A stretch of 64,000 nt of DNA from Planotetraspora kaengkrachanensis (GCF_016862895.1 NZ_BONV01000002.1:310001-374000); one strand, 5' to 3'. Counted from the first letter of the stretch, positions 17,384 through 26,083 are shown. Made by a program: numbers and translations. Notes: generated from the letters alone by a model not told the origin.

Positions 17384-18223
17384 TCAGGCGACCGTCGTCG
17401 ACCGGCTGAGCGTCTCCCAAGTGACCATGTCGGCCAGCAGGGACTCGTGGTGGGCACGCAACGCATCGACCGCGTCGCCGCCGAGTACGAGGCGGAGCGG
17501 CGGGTTCTCGGCGTCGAGCACCTTGATGATGGCCGCAGCGGCCTTCGCGGGGTCACCCGGTTCGTTGCCCGCGATCCCCGCGACCATCTGCCGGAGGCCT
17601 CCCGAGCTCGCCTGGTAGGCCGGGTTCTCTGGGGCCAGAACCATGTTGTTGGTGATCTTGGTGCGGAACATGCCCGGTTCCACCAGTAGTACCCGAACGC
17701 CCAGGGGTGCCAGTTCACTCGACAGCGCCTCGCTGAAAGCCTCGAGCGCGTGCTTCGCGGCGTCGTAGGCGGCCAGCCCCGGGTAGGTCATCCGGCCGCC
17801 CAGGGAGCTCATCTGCACGATCGTCCCGCTGCGCTGCCCGCGCATCAGGGGGACGATCGCCTTGGTGACCTCCGCGGCACCGAAGAAATTGACCTCCATC
17901 AGTGAGCGCAACTGCTCCATCGAGGTTTCCTCGACGGCCCCGATCATGGTGAACCCGGCGTTGTTCACCAGGACGTCGATCCGGCCGTACGACGCCAGCG
18001 TGGCCTGTACCGCAGCGTCGATCGAGGCCGGTTCGGTGACGTCGAGCGCCGCGGTGCTGATCCGGCCCCTGCCCTGCCGGGCCAGTTCGGTCAGAGTTTC
18101 CGGCCGGCGGGCGGTGGCCATCACCCGGTCACCCGCGGCCACCGCCGCCAGCGCCAGTTCGCGGCCGAAACCGGAGGAACACCCAGTGATCAACCAGACC
18201 CGGCCCTGCGTGTCGTTCTGCAT
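17384..18223 (-). CDS. short-chain dehydrogenase/reductase
   Basis: A 279-residue SDR: WLITGCSSGFGRELALAA, ATARRPETL (NADP-type Arg), LVNNAGFTMIGAVEE, VQMSSLGG and YDAAK as the YxxxK pair, followed by VEPGMFRTK. This pattern (TGCSSGFG, VEPG) is the common actinobacterial oxidoreductase/SDR group. ATG 18223 follows GGGAGCGGGAAG. It is the first gene of a two-SDR unit transcribed away from the LysR gene, with a 42-bp operator-like block (18289-18330) about 65 bp upstream. Confidence 0.9.
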   Translation of the reverse strand: MQNDTQGRVWLITGCSSGFGRELALAAVAAGDRVMATARRPETLTELARQGRGRISTAALDVTEPASIDAAVQATLASYGRIDVLVNNAGFTMIGAVEETSMEQLRSLMEVNFFGAAEVTKAIVPLMRGQRSGTIVQMSSLGGRMTYPGLAAYDAAKHALEAFSEALSSELAPLGVRVLLVEPGMFRTKITNNMVLAPENPAYQASSGGLRQMVAGIAGNEPGDPAKAAAAIIKVLDAENPPLRLVLGGDAVDALRAHHESLLADMVTWETLSRSTTVA

Positions 18224-18288
18224 CTTCCCGCTCCCGTTACGTGTTCGTCGTGAACGCGATCGATGTTGCCGGGGGACGGCCGGCTACG

Positions 18289-18330
18289 GCCAACACCGAT
18301 TGCCTGGTGCGGCGGTAGGCTCAGCCTGTG
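18289..18330 (-). promoter_or_regulatory. LysR-type operator module, copy A
   Basis: This 42-bp block reads on the minus strand as an AGGCTGAGCCT palindrome followed by CCAGGCAATCGGTGTTGGC. Copy B (19246-19287) matches 37 of 42 bases in the opposite genomic orientation. In both cases the block points at an enzyme gene 65-80 bp downstream. The palindrome overlaps TAGGCT (18316-18321), which sits six bases before the LysR GTG and looks like the -10 of a leaderless promoter, so binding would also autoregulate lysR. Confidence 0.7.
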
Positions 18331-19230
18331 ACCCCTGACCTGCGGCAATTCAGGTACTTCGTCGCCGTCGCCGAGGAGTCGAGCTTCACCCAGGCCGCCG
18401 CCCGGCTGATGATCACGCAGCAGTCACTGTCGCAGCAGATCAACACACTGGAACGGATTCTGGGCGCGAGACTGTTCGACCGAGACAGTCGGGGTACCAG
18501 GCTGACCGATACCGGGGCGTTGTTCCTGCCCGAGGCACGCGCCGTGCTGGACCGTGCCGACGAGGCCGTCGCCGTGGTTCGTGGGGCCGTACGCGGCGAG
18601 ACCGGCGAACTCCGCCTGGCCTTCCTGGCGACCACCGCCAACCACCTGCTCCCACCGGTGGTCCGGGCCGCCCGGGACCATCTCCCCAACCTGAAACTCA
18701 CCACTGAGGAGACCTCGATCGGGTCGCTCGTCGAGGGCCTGTTCGACGGCCGGTACGATCTCGCGTTCACCCGCCCACCGCAGGTCCCCGGCCTCGCCGC
18801 GCGAACCGTCGCCACCGAACAGGTGTGCGTCGTCCTGCCCCAGGGGCATCCGCTCGCCGACCGCACCGAGCTCGCCCTGTCCGAACTGGCGAACGAACTT
18901 TGGGTGATGACCCCGCGCAACTCCTGGGAACCCTGGCACCAGAGATTCGACGAGAACTTCCGAGCCGCGGGGTTCACTCCCGACATCGTCGCCCGGGACG
19001 CCGGCGTTCAGGGGTTGCTCGGCCTCGTCGCCGCCGGTGTCGGGATCACCCGGCTCGGCTGGTCGGCGCACAACCTGCGCCGTACCGGCGTGGTCTTCAT
19101 CCCGCTCACCGGGGAGAGCATGCCGACCGAGATGGTCTGGCGGCCCGGCAACACCTCGCCCGCGCTGCGCCGGATGGTGGACGTGGTCACCGACCTGGCC
19201 GCCACGACGGACCTCACCGCCACCGGCTGA
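18328..19230 (+). CDS. LysR-family transcriptional regulator
   Basis: A 300-residue LysR protein: LRQFRYFVAVAEESSFTQAA, QQSLSQQINTLERILGARLF and RLTDTGALFLPEAR make the winged-helix domain and linker helix, and the effector domain includes LRLAFLATTANHLLP and AAGVGITRL. GTG 18328 is the start; with TAGGCT six bases upstream it would be leaderless. It is divergent from the two-SDR unit and followed by the SnoaL-like gene. Duplicated operator blocks on both sides indicate that it controls both. Confidence 0.93.
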   Translation: MTPDLRQFRYFVAVAEESSFTQAAARLMITQQSLSQQINTLERILGARLFDRDSRGTRLTDTGALFLPEARAVLDRADEAVAVVRGAVRGETGELRLAFLATTANHLLPPVVRAARDHLPNLKLTTEETSIGSLVEGLFDGRYDLAFTRPPQVPGLAARTVATEQVCVVLPQGHPLADRTELALSELANELWVMTPRNSWEPWHQRFDENFRAAGFTPDIVARDAGVQGLLGLVAAGVGITRLGWSAHNLRRTGVVFIPLTGESMPTEMVWRPGNTSPALRRMVDVVTDLAATTDLTATG

Positions 19231-19245
19231 CCACCCCCTGGCGCC

Positions 19246-19287
19246 CACAGGCTGCGCCTGCCGCCGTGCCAGGCAACCGGTGTTGGC
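19246..19287 (+). promoter_or_regulatory. LysR-type operator module, copy B
   Basis: This 42-bp block begins CACAGGCTGCGCCTGCCGCC and ends CCAGGCAACCGGTGTTGGC. It differs from copy A (18289-18330, read on the minus strand) at five positions. It lies between the LysR stop and the SnoaL-like gene at 19368, pointing at the latter, which suggests that the same regulator controls this gene. Confidence 0.7.
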
Positions 19288-19367
19288 CTGCCCGGACCGG
19301 CCCGGGCCAGTATCGGCTCCTGGCAAATGCACCACGGGCACCGTCCCGCTGAGCACAAGGAACCACC

Positions 19368-19832
19368 ATGAGCACACCCAACCCGTTCCCCGAACAGTTC
19401 GCCGATCGGCTGGCGATCCGCGAACTGGTCGACGCCTACGCCCATCTGGCGGACCGGCGCGACGCCCAGGGACAGGCGGCGCTCTTCACCGAAGACGCCC
19501 GCGTCGCGGTGTACGACGGCGAGCCCGACACCACCGAGCCGGCCCAGGCCCTCAACGGCCGGAACGAACTGGCCGCCGCCTTCGGCTCGCTGCGGAGCTA
19601 CGACAAGACGACCCACTTCAACGGTCAGAGCACGGTGACCGTCGACGGTGACCGCGCCACCGGAGAAACGTATTGTCTGGCGCACCATCTCTGGACCCAG
19701 GAGGGGCAGCGCACCCTCATGGTCATGTCGATCCGCTATCACGACCTCTTCGCCCGGCAGAGCGGTCGGTGGCTTTTCGCCGAGCGCCGGCTGATCATCG
19801 ACTGGGTCGACCGCCGGCCTTCGACCGCCTGA
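19368..19832 (+). CDS. SnoaL-like / NTF2-fold protein
   Basis: A 154-residue protein with the SnoaL_4 pattern: DRLAIRELVDAYAHLADRRD, AALFTEDARVAVYDG, ATGETYCLAHHLW, then SIRYHDLFARQSGRWLFAER and DWVDRRP. NTF2-fold proteins of this type act as cyclases, isomerases or dehydratases, or just bind small ligands; the Tyr/Asp/His positions allow catalysis. AAGGA precedes ATG 19368. The operator copy at 19246-19287 links it to the LysR/SDR module, so it may act on the same metabolite. Confidence 0.88.
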   Translation: MSTPNPFPEQFADRLAIRELVDAYAHLADRRDAQGQAALFTEDARVAVYDGEPDTTEPAQALNGRNELAAAFGSLRSYDKTTHFNGQSTVTVDGDRATGETYCLAHHLWTQEGQRTLMVMSIRYHDLFARQSGRWLFAERRLIIDWVDRRPSTA

Positions 19833-19957
19833 AGGCTTTCGGAGTCAGAGTCGTAGATCACCAGCTCCCGGCGAGCAGACGAGATCCCCGTCCGGGCTGC
19901 CGTGACACTCGTCTCGCGGCGCGTCCACACCGTCGCCAGAACGAAATCGGGAAGGGA

Positions 19958-20174
19958 GAAACGGCGCAGTGGCTGCTTCAGTGGACCGGCGAACCGGATG
20001 ATCGTATAGCCGATCATGCCTTCCGAGAGTATTAGCGATCACGTCATTGATGTCAGTTCCGCGGTCATTGTTGATGAGAAGTACCAGCAGCAACTGGCAG
20101 CATTCGATCCCCACACTGAAAATCGCAGCCCAAGCGGCGGCGCGTCGCAGCGAGAAGACCCGGCTCGACATCAT
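19958..20174 (-). pseudogene. VanZ-family membrane protein remnant, frameshifted
   Basis: On the minus strand a frame reads AIFSVGIECCQLLLVLLI, then DINDVIANTLG (to 20022); after a 4-nt slip the next frame continues MIGYTIIRFAGPLKQPL. This is the second half of the VanZ-like fold (S..IE..Q...DI.DV..NT.G..IGY). The first membrane half and any start are missing, cut off by the end of the XRE gene at 20204. The remainder of 19833-20203 contains nothing else I can identify. Confidence 0.55.
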
Positions 20175-20203
20175 TGGCAGCGGCTACCCGAATCAGGTAA
20201 CGG

Positions 20204-21052
20204 TCAGTCCCATCGCCGCGTCTGCGCCCAGCCAGAGAGCGATTTCAGCGCGGCTTCGGAGGGCGACCCCGGTTCGGCGGTGAAGACGAAGAGCAGCTGG
20301 TCCGAGGTCGCAGGAAGCGACAGTGCCTGGCACGTGATCGTGAAGTCGCCGACGATCGGGTGGTGGAAATGTTTGCTCACGGCCATGCGAATCTGAACGT
20401 TGTAATCAGCCCACAGAGGCCGGAAGTCCTGACAGTTCTCCAGGAGTTCGTTGATCAGCTCATTGAGCTTCGGGTCGTCCGGGTGGCGTCCCAAGGTGAA
20501 ACGGAGCAGGCCAGTGACATTTCTCGCCACAGCAGGCCAGTTCCCGTAGAGCTCACGGGATGCCTCGTTCAGGAAGGTGAACCTCGCCACGTTCCTCTCG
20601 CGGGCCGGCATGTCGTCGTAACCGATCATCAGGCATCGGTACATCCGATTGACCGCGAGGACGTCCAGGTAACGGCCGACCACACATGACGGGATGGCGG
20701 CCTGGTCGAGGTTGTCGAGTAGTTCGTAACTCGGGGCCTGCACGCCCTGTGCCGAGGAATGTTCGACGCCGGTCGTCGATATCCCTGCCAGGGCGAACAG
20801 GTGGGCGTGCTCGATCTCGTTGAGCCTGAGGGCGCGGGAGATCGAGTCGAGGACCGCAGGTGAGGCGTTCTTGCTACGCGCCTGCTCCAGCCGGGTGTAG
20901 TACTCGACACTGACGTCGGCGAGCCGCGAGACCTCCTCACGGCGCAGTCCTCGGACACGCCTGGGCCGATCCGCCTTGATCCCGACATCCTCAGGACCGA
21001 GGCGGGCCCTGCATGACTGGAGGAAGACCCCCAGATTCGTCAGGCGGTCCAC
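20204..21052 (-). CDS. XRE regulator with MmyB-like ligand domain
   Basis: A 282-residue protein. The N-terminal helix-turn-helix is the actinobacterial type, RRVRGLRREEVSRLADVSVE YYTRLEQAR... (about residues 29-60), followed by ALRLNEIEHAHLFALAG. The C-terminal ~170 residues are the MmyB-like PAS-like domain with YLDVLAVNRM, NVARFTFLNEASRELY, DPKLNELI and FHHPIVGDFTI. Such proteins usually regulate an adjacent enzyme; the divergent neighbour is the carboxylesterase gene starting 142 bp away. Confidence 0.9.
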   Translation of the reverse strand: MDRLTNLGVFLQSCRARLGPEDVGIKADRPRRVRGLRREEVSRLADVSVEYYTRLEQARSKNASPAVLDSISRALRLNEIEHAHLFALAGISTTGVEHSSAQGVQAPSYELLDNLDQAAIPSCVVGRYLDVLAVNRMYRCLMIGYDDMPARERNVARFTFLNEASRELYGNWPAVARNVTGLLRFTLGRHPDDPKLNELINELLENCQDFRPLWADYNVQIRMAVSKHFHHPIVGDFTITCQALSLPATSDQLLFVFTAEPGSPSEAALKSLSGWAQTRRWD

Positions 21053-21194
21053 CCATCCAGTATGCGCGCTTCGTCAGGAAGCCCCGCCGCAGGCTGGACG
21101 AATTCAGGCTCAGGTGGGCTGCCCCCTAAATGCTTTGCCCACAGATGACGCGCACTGCGATGCTCGGACGAGCCAGCCGGAGAGGAAGCCGCAG

Positions 21195-22724
21195 ATGGCC
21201 GTCACCGCATCCAGCAAGCCGTCCGGGTCCGAGCCGGAAGTCCGGACGGCGGCCGGCGTCCTCCGCGGCGGCCGGGAGGCGGGCCTGGCGGTCTTCCGCG
21301 GCATCCCGTTCGCCGAGCCGCCGGTCGGCGCCCTCCGTTTCGCCGCGCCGCAGCCGGTGCGCAGCTGGGACGGTGTGCGCCCGGCGGTCGCGTACGGCCC
21401 GCCGCCCCCGCAGTCCAGCGTGCTCAGGATGTCTCAGGACACCGACGGCGACGACTGGCTGACGATCAACGTCTGGACACCGGAACCAGATCCCGCGGCA
21501 GGGCTCCCGGTGATGGTGTGGATCCCCGGCGGCGCTTACGCCATCGGCGACTCCAGCCTCCCGGAATACGACGCCGGGCACCTGGCCGGCAGCGGAGCCG
21601 TGGTCGTGACCCTCAACTACCGTCTCGGTATCGAGGGTTTCGCGCAGATCGGCGGCGCCCCGGCCAACCGGGGACTGCTCGACCAGGTCGCGGCCCTGCA
21701 GTGGGTGCGGGACAACATCCGGGTGTTCGGCGGCGACCCGGACCGGGTCACGGTCTTCGGGCAGTCGGCGGGTGGCGGATCGATCGCCGCGCTGCTCGCC
21801 ATGCCGCGCGCCGCCGGGCTCTTCCGCCGGGCGGTCGCGCAGAGCGTTCCGGGGACGTTCTTCTCCCCCGAACTGGCCGCCGACATCGCCGCCGCCTTCG
21901 CCGCCGAGCTGGGCGTACGACCCACGGTGTCCGACCTGTCGGCGGTGGCGCCGGCCCGGCTGCCCGCCGCGGGCGACGCGGTCTTCGCCAAGACGGACCA
22001 GTGGCGGGAGCGCTGGGGGCAGATCACACACCGGCCGATCCCGTTCGCACCTGTTGTCGACGGTGACGTCCTGCCGGCGACTCCCTGGGAGGCACTGGCC
22101 GGCGGCGCCGCCCGGGACGTCGGACTTCTCGTCGGGCACACTCGTGACGAGCACCGGTTGTTCAGCCTGATCGACGGCGTGCTCGGCCAGGTCACGCACG
22201 AGCAGACCGAGACCGCTCTGCACACGCTCGCGCCCGGCCCGGACGGTGCACGCCGCTATCGGGAGGCGTTCCCGGCCGCGGCCGATGAGGAGCTGTACGA
22301 GCTGGTCAACGCGGACTGGTTGTTCCGCATGCCGAGCCTCCACCTCGCCGACGCGCAGATCGCCGGCGGCGGCCGGGCCCACCTCTACGAACTGACCTGG
22401 TCCGCCCTGGAATCGGGCGGTGCCCTCGGCGCCTGCCACGGCCTGGACGTGCCTCTCGTCTTCGGCAACCTGAGCAGCGGGCAGACCGCCATGCTGATCG
22501 GCGATCCGCCCTCCCCGGCGGCGGAGGAACTGTCCGCGCAGGTCCGCCGGGCGTGGACGGCATTCGCCGTTCACGGCGACCCGGGCTGGCCTCCGTACGA
22601 CGCCGACCGCCGCCTCGCGCAGCTCTTCGACACGCCGTCGACGGTCACCGCCTACCCGGAAGAGGCCTCGCGGCTGCTGTGGCGGGATCACACCTTCCCG
22701 GCGCTCCCGCTGCTCGCGCGATAA
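21195..22724 (+). CDS. type-B carboxylesterase (para-nitrobenzyl esterase family)
   Basis: A 509-residue alpha/beta hydrolase. Landmarks are RGIPFAEPPVGALRFAAPQP, the oxyanion segment PVMVWIPGGAYAIG, the nucleophile elbow VFGQSAGGGSI, the acid residue in GHTRDEHRLF and the catalytic His in GACHGLDVPLVFG. No signal peptide, so cytosolic. ATG 21195 follows GAGAGGAAG. It hydrolyses carboxylic esters; substrate unknown. Divergent from the XRE/MmyB regulator, which likely controls it. Confidence 0.93.
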   Translation: MAVTASSKPSGSEPEVRTAAGVLRGGREAGLAVFRGIPFAEPPVGALRFAAPQPVRSWDGVRPAVAYGPPPPQSSVLRMSQDTDGDDWLTINVWTPEPDPAAGLPVMVWIPGGAYAIGDSSLPEYDAGHLAGSGAVVVTLNYRLGIEGFAQIGGAPANRGLLDQVAALQWVRDNIRVFGGDPDRVTVFGQSAGGGSIAALLAMPRAAGLFRRAVAQSVPGTFFSPELAADIAAAFAAELGVRPTVSDLSAVAPARLPAAGDAVFAKTDQWRERWGQITHRPIPFAPVVDGDVLPATPWEALAGGAARDVGLLVGHTRDEHRLFSLIDGVLGQVTHEQTETALHTLAPGPDGARRYREAFPAAADEELYELVNADWLFRMPSLHLADAQIAGGGRAHLYELTWSALESGGALGACHGLDVPLVFGNLSSGQTAMLIGDPPSPAAEELSAQVRRAWTAFAVHGDPGWPPYDADRRLAQLFDTPSTVTAYPEEASRLLWRDHTFPALPLLAR

Positions 22725-22773
22725 GGCAGTTCCGTGCAAACCGGGCAGAGGCGGGCCGTGCCGTCCAGGCCCG

Positions 22774-24093
22774 CTATCCGCCTGCGCCCGTCTCGCCGGA
22801 CGGCAGCACACGAAGCACCAGGATGGCCATGTCATCGATCATGTGCCCGCGGCTGTAGGTCAGGACGGAATCACTGATCCCCTTCACGTGAGCCTCCGCC
22901 TCCGCGTTCCCGACCTTCGAGATCAGCGTGATCAACCGCTCTTCTCCGAAGAGATCCCAGTCGTTCGCGGCGTGCGCCTCGGTGACCCCGTCGGAATACA
23001 GCACAAGAGCGTCCCCGGGGTGCAGCGAGAACCGGACCTGCCCAAGGTCGGCGTCCGGGAACATGCCGAGCAGGGTGCCCGAGGTCCGCAGGGACTCAAC
23101 GGTGCCGTCAGCGCGGTGGAGCAGCGCCGAAGGGTGCCCCGCGGTGGTGATCAGGCCGGTGAAACCGTCCTTGTCCGGTCGCATGATGGCGCAGACCGCC
23201 GTGAGGAACCGTTCGTCCGGTTTCCGTTGCGTCAGCAGCGCCTGGTTGAGCTGCGCCAACACGCGGTTCGGCGACAGCGTGTTGAGGGCGTCGGCACGGA
23301 TGGTGTACCTGGCCAGAGCCGTCAACTGGGCGGCCTCGACACCATGTCCCGAGACGTCACCCAGGACCACGCACCAGCGAGACTCGCCGGTCGGGAACAG
23401 GTCGTAGAAGTCCCCCGTGACGATCACGCCGCCGGCGGCGGGGATGAAAGCCGCCGCCGCCTCCATGCCGGCCATCTCCGGCATGACCGGTGGCAGAAGA
23501 CTTTGCTGAAGAGTTTGCGCAAGCTCCGTCGAGGTCGCTCCCGCCGCCTGCAACGCGGACACACGGCGATTCGCACGAGTCAACGCGCCACGGAGCGCGA
23601 TCTCAGCCGAAATCGCCTGCGCCAAGGCCGACAGAACCTGAATGTCGCCCTCCGACCATGCCCTCGGCGCCGCATCCAGCACCCACAGGCCGCCCAGGAC
23701 CTCACCCTCGGGACCGTGGACCGGGCAGCCCGCCATGGCACCTATGTCCAGTTCCGCGACCACGGCCAGGTCCCGGACACGTGGATCGTGGGCCGCGTCC
23801 TCAACGATCAGAGGCGTATTCGTCGCGACCAGCGTCCGGCACGGACTGGCCTCGACCGGGAGCCGCCGGTCCACCTCCTCGGCGCCTGCCAGACCACCCG
23901 GCCCGATCGTGCTCCTCCAGAGCGAACGCTCACTGCCGACGATCGACACGAACGACCGCACGGCGTTCGTCGTGCCGGCGGCAAGCCGGGTGAACCGATC
24001 GAGTCCGGGGTCATGCTCGGAATCCAGCAGACCCGAGGCCCGAACGGCCGCCAGCCGCTTCGGGTCACGCACGGCCGATCGGGCATCCGCCAT
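22774..24093 (-). CDS. GAF-domain PP2C-type (SpoIIE/RsbU-like) phosphatase
   Basis: A protein of about 439 residues. Residues 20-170 form a GAF domain (RFTRLAAGTTNAVRSFVSIV, SPCRTLVATNTPLIVEDAAHDPRV), then a linker helix leading to TLQQSLLPP, the hallmark start of RsbU/SpoIIE phosphatases. The metal-binding motifs are TGDFYDLF, LGDVSGHGVEAAQ, LITTAGHP, LVLYSDGVTEA and MIDDMAILVLR. It should dephosphorylate an anti-sigma-factor antagonist in a partner-switching pathway, in response to a small molecule bound by GAF. No anti-sigma partner lies nearby. ATG 24093 preferred; GTG 24105 possible. Confidence 0.92.
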   Translation of the reverse strand: MADARSAVRDPKRLAAVRASGLLDSEHDPGLDRFTRLAAGTTNAVRSFVSIVGSERSLWRSTIGPGGLAGAEEVDRRLPVEASPCRTLVATNTPLIVEDAAHDPRVRDLAVVAELDIGAMAGCPVHGPEGEVLGGLWVLDAAPRAWSEGDIQVLSALAQAISAEIALRGALTRANRRVSALQAAGATSTELAQTLQQSLLPPVMPEMAGMEAAAAFIPAAGGVIVTGDFYDLFPTGESRWCVVLGDVSGHGVEAAQLTALARYTIRADALNTLSPNRVLAQLNQALLTQRKPDERFLTAVCAIMRPDKDGFTGLITTAGHPSALLHRADGTVESLRTSGTLLGMFPDADLGQVRFSLHPGDALVLYSDGVTEAHAANDWDLFGEERLITLISKVGNAEAEAHVKGISDSVLTYSRGHMIDDMAILVLRVLPSGETGAGG

Positions 24094-24241
24094 CCGGAAC
24101 CCCACCTTGCCTTTGACGCGGTCTCTTGGGTGAGCTACCGCTAAACATCAAAGCACGCGACGGCCGTCCGTCCCGGCCCGTGCCGGCGACGCGTGGAACC
24201 GACCCTGAATGACGGCCGGCGGTGGGGCCGAACGCGACGAT

Positions 24242-24346
24242 TTACCGCGCCCGCCGTCTCGCCAGTTCGCGATGACCGGCTACTAGGCCATAGGTGACGA
24301 AACCCGCCAAGACGGCCAACACTAGGACGAACACGTTCTTGATCAA
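24242..24346 (-). CDS. small single-pass membrane peptide (34 residues)
   Basis: A TTG at 24346, preceded by GGGGGTC, opens a frame with one hydrophobic segment, VFVLVLAVLAGFVTYGLVAG, and a basic tail RELARRRAR. An upstream in-frame start would add a stretch rich in Cys and Arg with no membrane signal. The topology (short N terminus, positive C terminus) is that of a membrane-bound micropeptide. No family is recognised. Confidence 0.35.
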   Translation of the reverse strand: MIKNVFVLVLAVLAGFVTYGLVAGHRELARRRAR

Positions 24347-24507
24347 AGTGACCCCCGGTCGCCTACAACAGTGATCCGCTACGCACTGTACGTAGGTTCG
24401 CATTGCCCACTTTTGCGTCTTCGTCACTTCGAGAGGAACTCAAGGGTTCCCATCCACTTCCGAGCTTTCGCGAGGGAGAACGTCCTTCGCCACGGTCACG
24501 CAGTGGA

Positions 24508-25623
24508 TCAGCGCGACGCGACCTCCATGATCGCCTCCGCGGCGAGTCCGGGGCCGTCGACCTCGTCGTACCACGACTTGATCTGTCGCGCGGCCATGCG
24601 GTGGGACTCACTTCGAAGCATCTTGTCGGCCTGCGGGCCGACCTGGTCGAGATCGATCGGCTCGGCCGCCCCCAGCCGATGGAGCAGACCGACGTTGAAC
24701 TGCTGCTCCGGTTGCAGCGGCACCGCGATGAGCGGGACTCCCGCCGCCATCGCCGTCTGAACACTCCCCTGCCCGCCGGTGGTGATCGCGAGATCGACCC
24801 TCGGCATGATCAGGTGGCTCGGCAGCACGCCCTCCACCAGGACGTCGTCTCCGGCCAGGTCGGACAGATCGTGGACGACCCCCGCGACCAGCACCCGCCC
24901 GCGCAGTTGCCTGACGATGCGCCTGACCAGGTCGGCCGGGGTGGACGTGAGCGCGACATAGACGATGGGGCCCGGCCGGTCGAGGAACGCCGTCACCCGA
25001 GGGGGGACGGGCAGGTCGAGGTGGGCGAACAGCGGGCCGGTGTAGCGGAACCTGGCACCCATCTCATCGGCCGGCACGCCGAGCACCTGCGGCACCTCGG
25101 GGACGAGGGTCAGGTCGCCGCACAGCAGTTCGGGCAGGTTGGGAATCCGCTTCACGCCGAGCTCGTCGGCCACGCGGTTGAAGCCTCCGCAGTACGCCGT
25201 GAGCTCCAGGAGCCCCGGGTCCAGTGCGGGAGGCACCCAGGAGCCCGCGTGCTCGGTCACCAGCGTGGTTCCGGTCAGTTGCGTGGACAGCCGCGTGCTG
25301 AGCGTGATCCCCGTGACCGCGACGGTGACGCCGTGCTCCCGGAAGTAGTCGGCTTCCGCCAGCACGTGCTCCCGCAGTTCGGCGTCGCTGTACATGCTCT
25401 GGTCGGGTGGGCCGAGCCCCAGGCCGTCCCGGACGAACCGGACACAGCGCTCGTGATCCATGCGCGGTTCGATGACGTCGTACGGCACGCGGAGCTGGTC
25501 CTCGTGGGTGCCGCCATGGGTGGCGATCCTGACCTGGGCGCCGCGGCGGCGCAGAGCGTGGTACAGCTCCAGCATCCGCGAGGTCTCCGACAGGTATCCG
25601 CAGTGGGGGACAAGAGCGATCAT
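24508..25623 (-). CDS. MGT/UGT-like glycosyltransferase (GT1 fold)
   Basis: A 371-residue GT-B glycosyltransferase. It opens MIALVPHCGYLSETSRMLEL, has TEHAGSWVPPALDPGLLEL mid-way, and the donor-binding half shows GPIVYVALTSTP, VLPSHLIMPRVDLAITTGGQ and GVPLIAVPLQPEQQFN, matching the PPDD-type UGT signature (..D..ITHGG..T...A...G.P....P...DQ..N) with GGQGSVQ replacing HGGxGT. It may glycosylate a drug-like or secondary metabolite. The start ATG is 19 bp from that of the divergent MarR gene; the gap contains the operator and, apparently, both promoters. Confidence 0.85.
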   Translation of the reverse strand: MIALVPHCGYLSETSRMLELYHALRRRGAQVRIATHGGTHEDQLRVPYDVIEPRMDHERCVRFVRDGLGLGPPDQSMYSDAELREHVLAEADYFREHGVTVAVTGITLSTRLSTQLTGTTLVTEHAGSWVPPALDPGLLELTAYCGGFNRVADELGVKRIPNLPELLCGDLTLVPEVPQVLGVPADEMGARFRYTGPLFAHLDLPVPPRVTAFLDRPGPIVYVALTSTPADLVRRIVRQLRGRVLVAGVVHDLSDLAGDDVLVEGVLPSHLIMPRVDLAITTGGQGSVQTAMAAGVPLIAVPLQPEQQFNVGLLHRLGAAEPIDLDQVGPQADKMLRSESHRMAARQIKSWYDEVDGPGLAAEAIMEVASR

Positions 25624-25625
25624 AT

Positions 25626-25643
25626 TAGGTAATATATTGCCTA
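25626..25643. promoter_or_regulatory. MarR operator and two face-to-face leaderless promoters
   Basis: TAGGTAATATATTGCCTA is an almost perfect palindrome filling the 19-bp gap between the two start codons. On the plus strand TAATAT (25630-25635) stands seven bases before the MarR ATG; on the minus strand TATATT (25636-25631) stands seven bases before the glycosyltransferase ATG. Candidate -35 boxes GGGACA (25607-25612) and, on the minus strand, TTGTAC (25659-25654) lie 17 bp upstream of each, inside the opposing genes. Confidence 0.7.
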
Positions 25644-26083
25644 TGTCTGAGCCGTACAAGGCCACCGAGCCGCATGTGCACGCCTTCCGGGCGGTCCTCG
25701 CCCTCGCCCAGCGACTGCGGTATCTCATGGACGACCGGCTGCGCGGGGACGGGCTCACCACCCAGCAGGCCGCGTTGCTCACTGTGGTGGACGCGCTCGG
25801 CGAACCGTCGCTCAAGGAGGCGGCGGCCGTGCTCGGCAGCACGCACCAGAACGTCGCGCAACTGGTCGCGTCCCTGGAGCGCAAGGGAATGCTGCGGATC
25901 GCCACCGACCCCGCCGACAGGCGCCGCCGCAGGCTGGTTACCACGACGGCCAACACCGAATACTGGCGCGAGCGGAACATCGGCGACCACGCCGCCGTCG
26001 CCACATGGTTCTCCGCCCTCGGTCCCGGCGAACTCGAGACGCTGTGCGGGCTCCTCGACCGCGTCCTCGCCGACCTGAAATGA
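25643..26083 (+). CDS. MarR-family transcriptional regulator
   Basis: A 146-residue winged-helix regulator: LAQRLRYLMDDRL, LTTQQAALLTVV, then SLKEAAAVLGSTHQNVAQLV and the wing DPADRRRRRLVTTT. The DPxDRRxxxV wing is the family signature. It is divergent from the glycosyltransferase, and the palindrome in the 19-bp gap is its likely operator; ligand binding would derepress both genes at once. The gene is probably translated from a leaderless mRNA since no ribosome site precedes ATG 25643. Confidence 0.92.
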   Translation: MSEPYKATEPHVHAFRAVLALAQRLRYLMDDRLRGDGLTTQQAALLTVVDALGEPSLKEAAAVLGSTHQNVAQLVASLERKGMLRIATDPADRRRRRLVTTTANTEYWRERNIGDHAAVATWFSALGPGELETLCGLLDRVLADLK

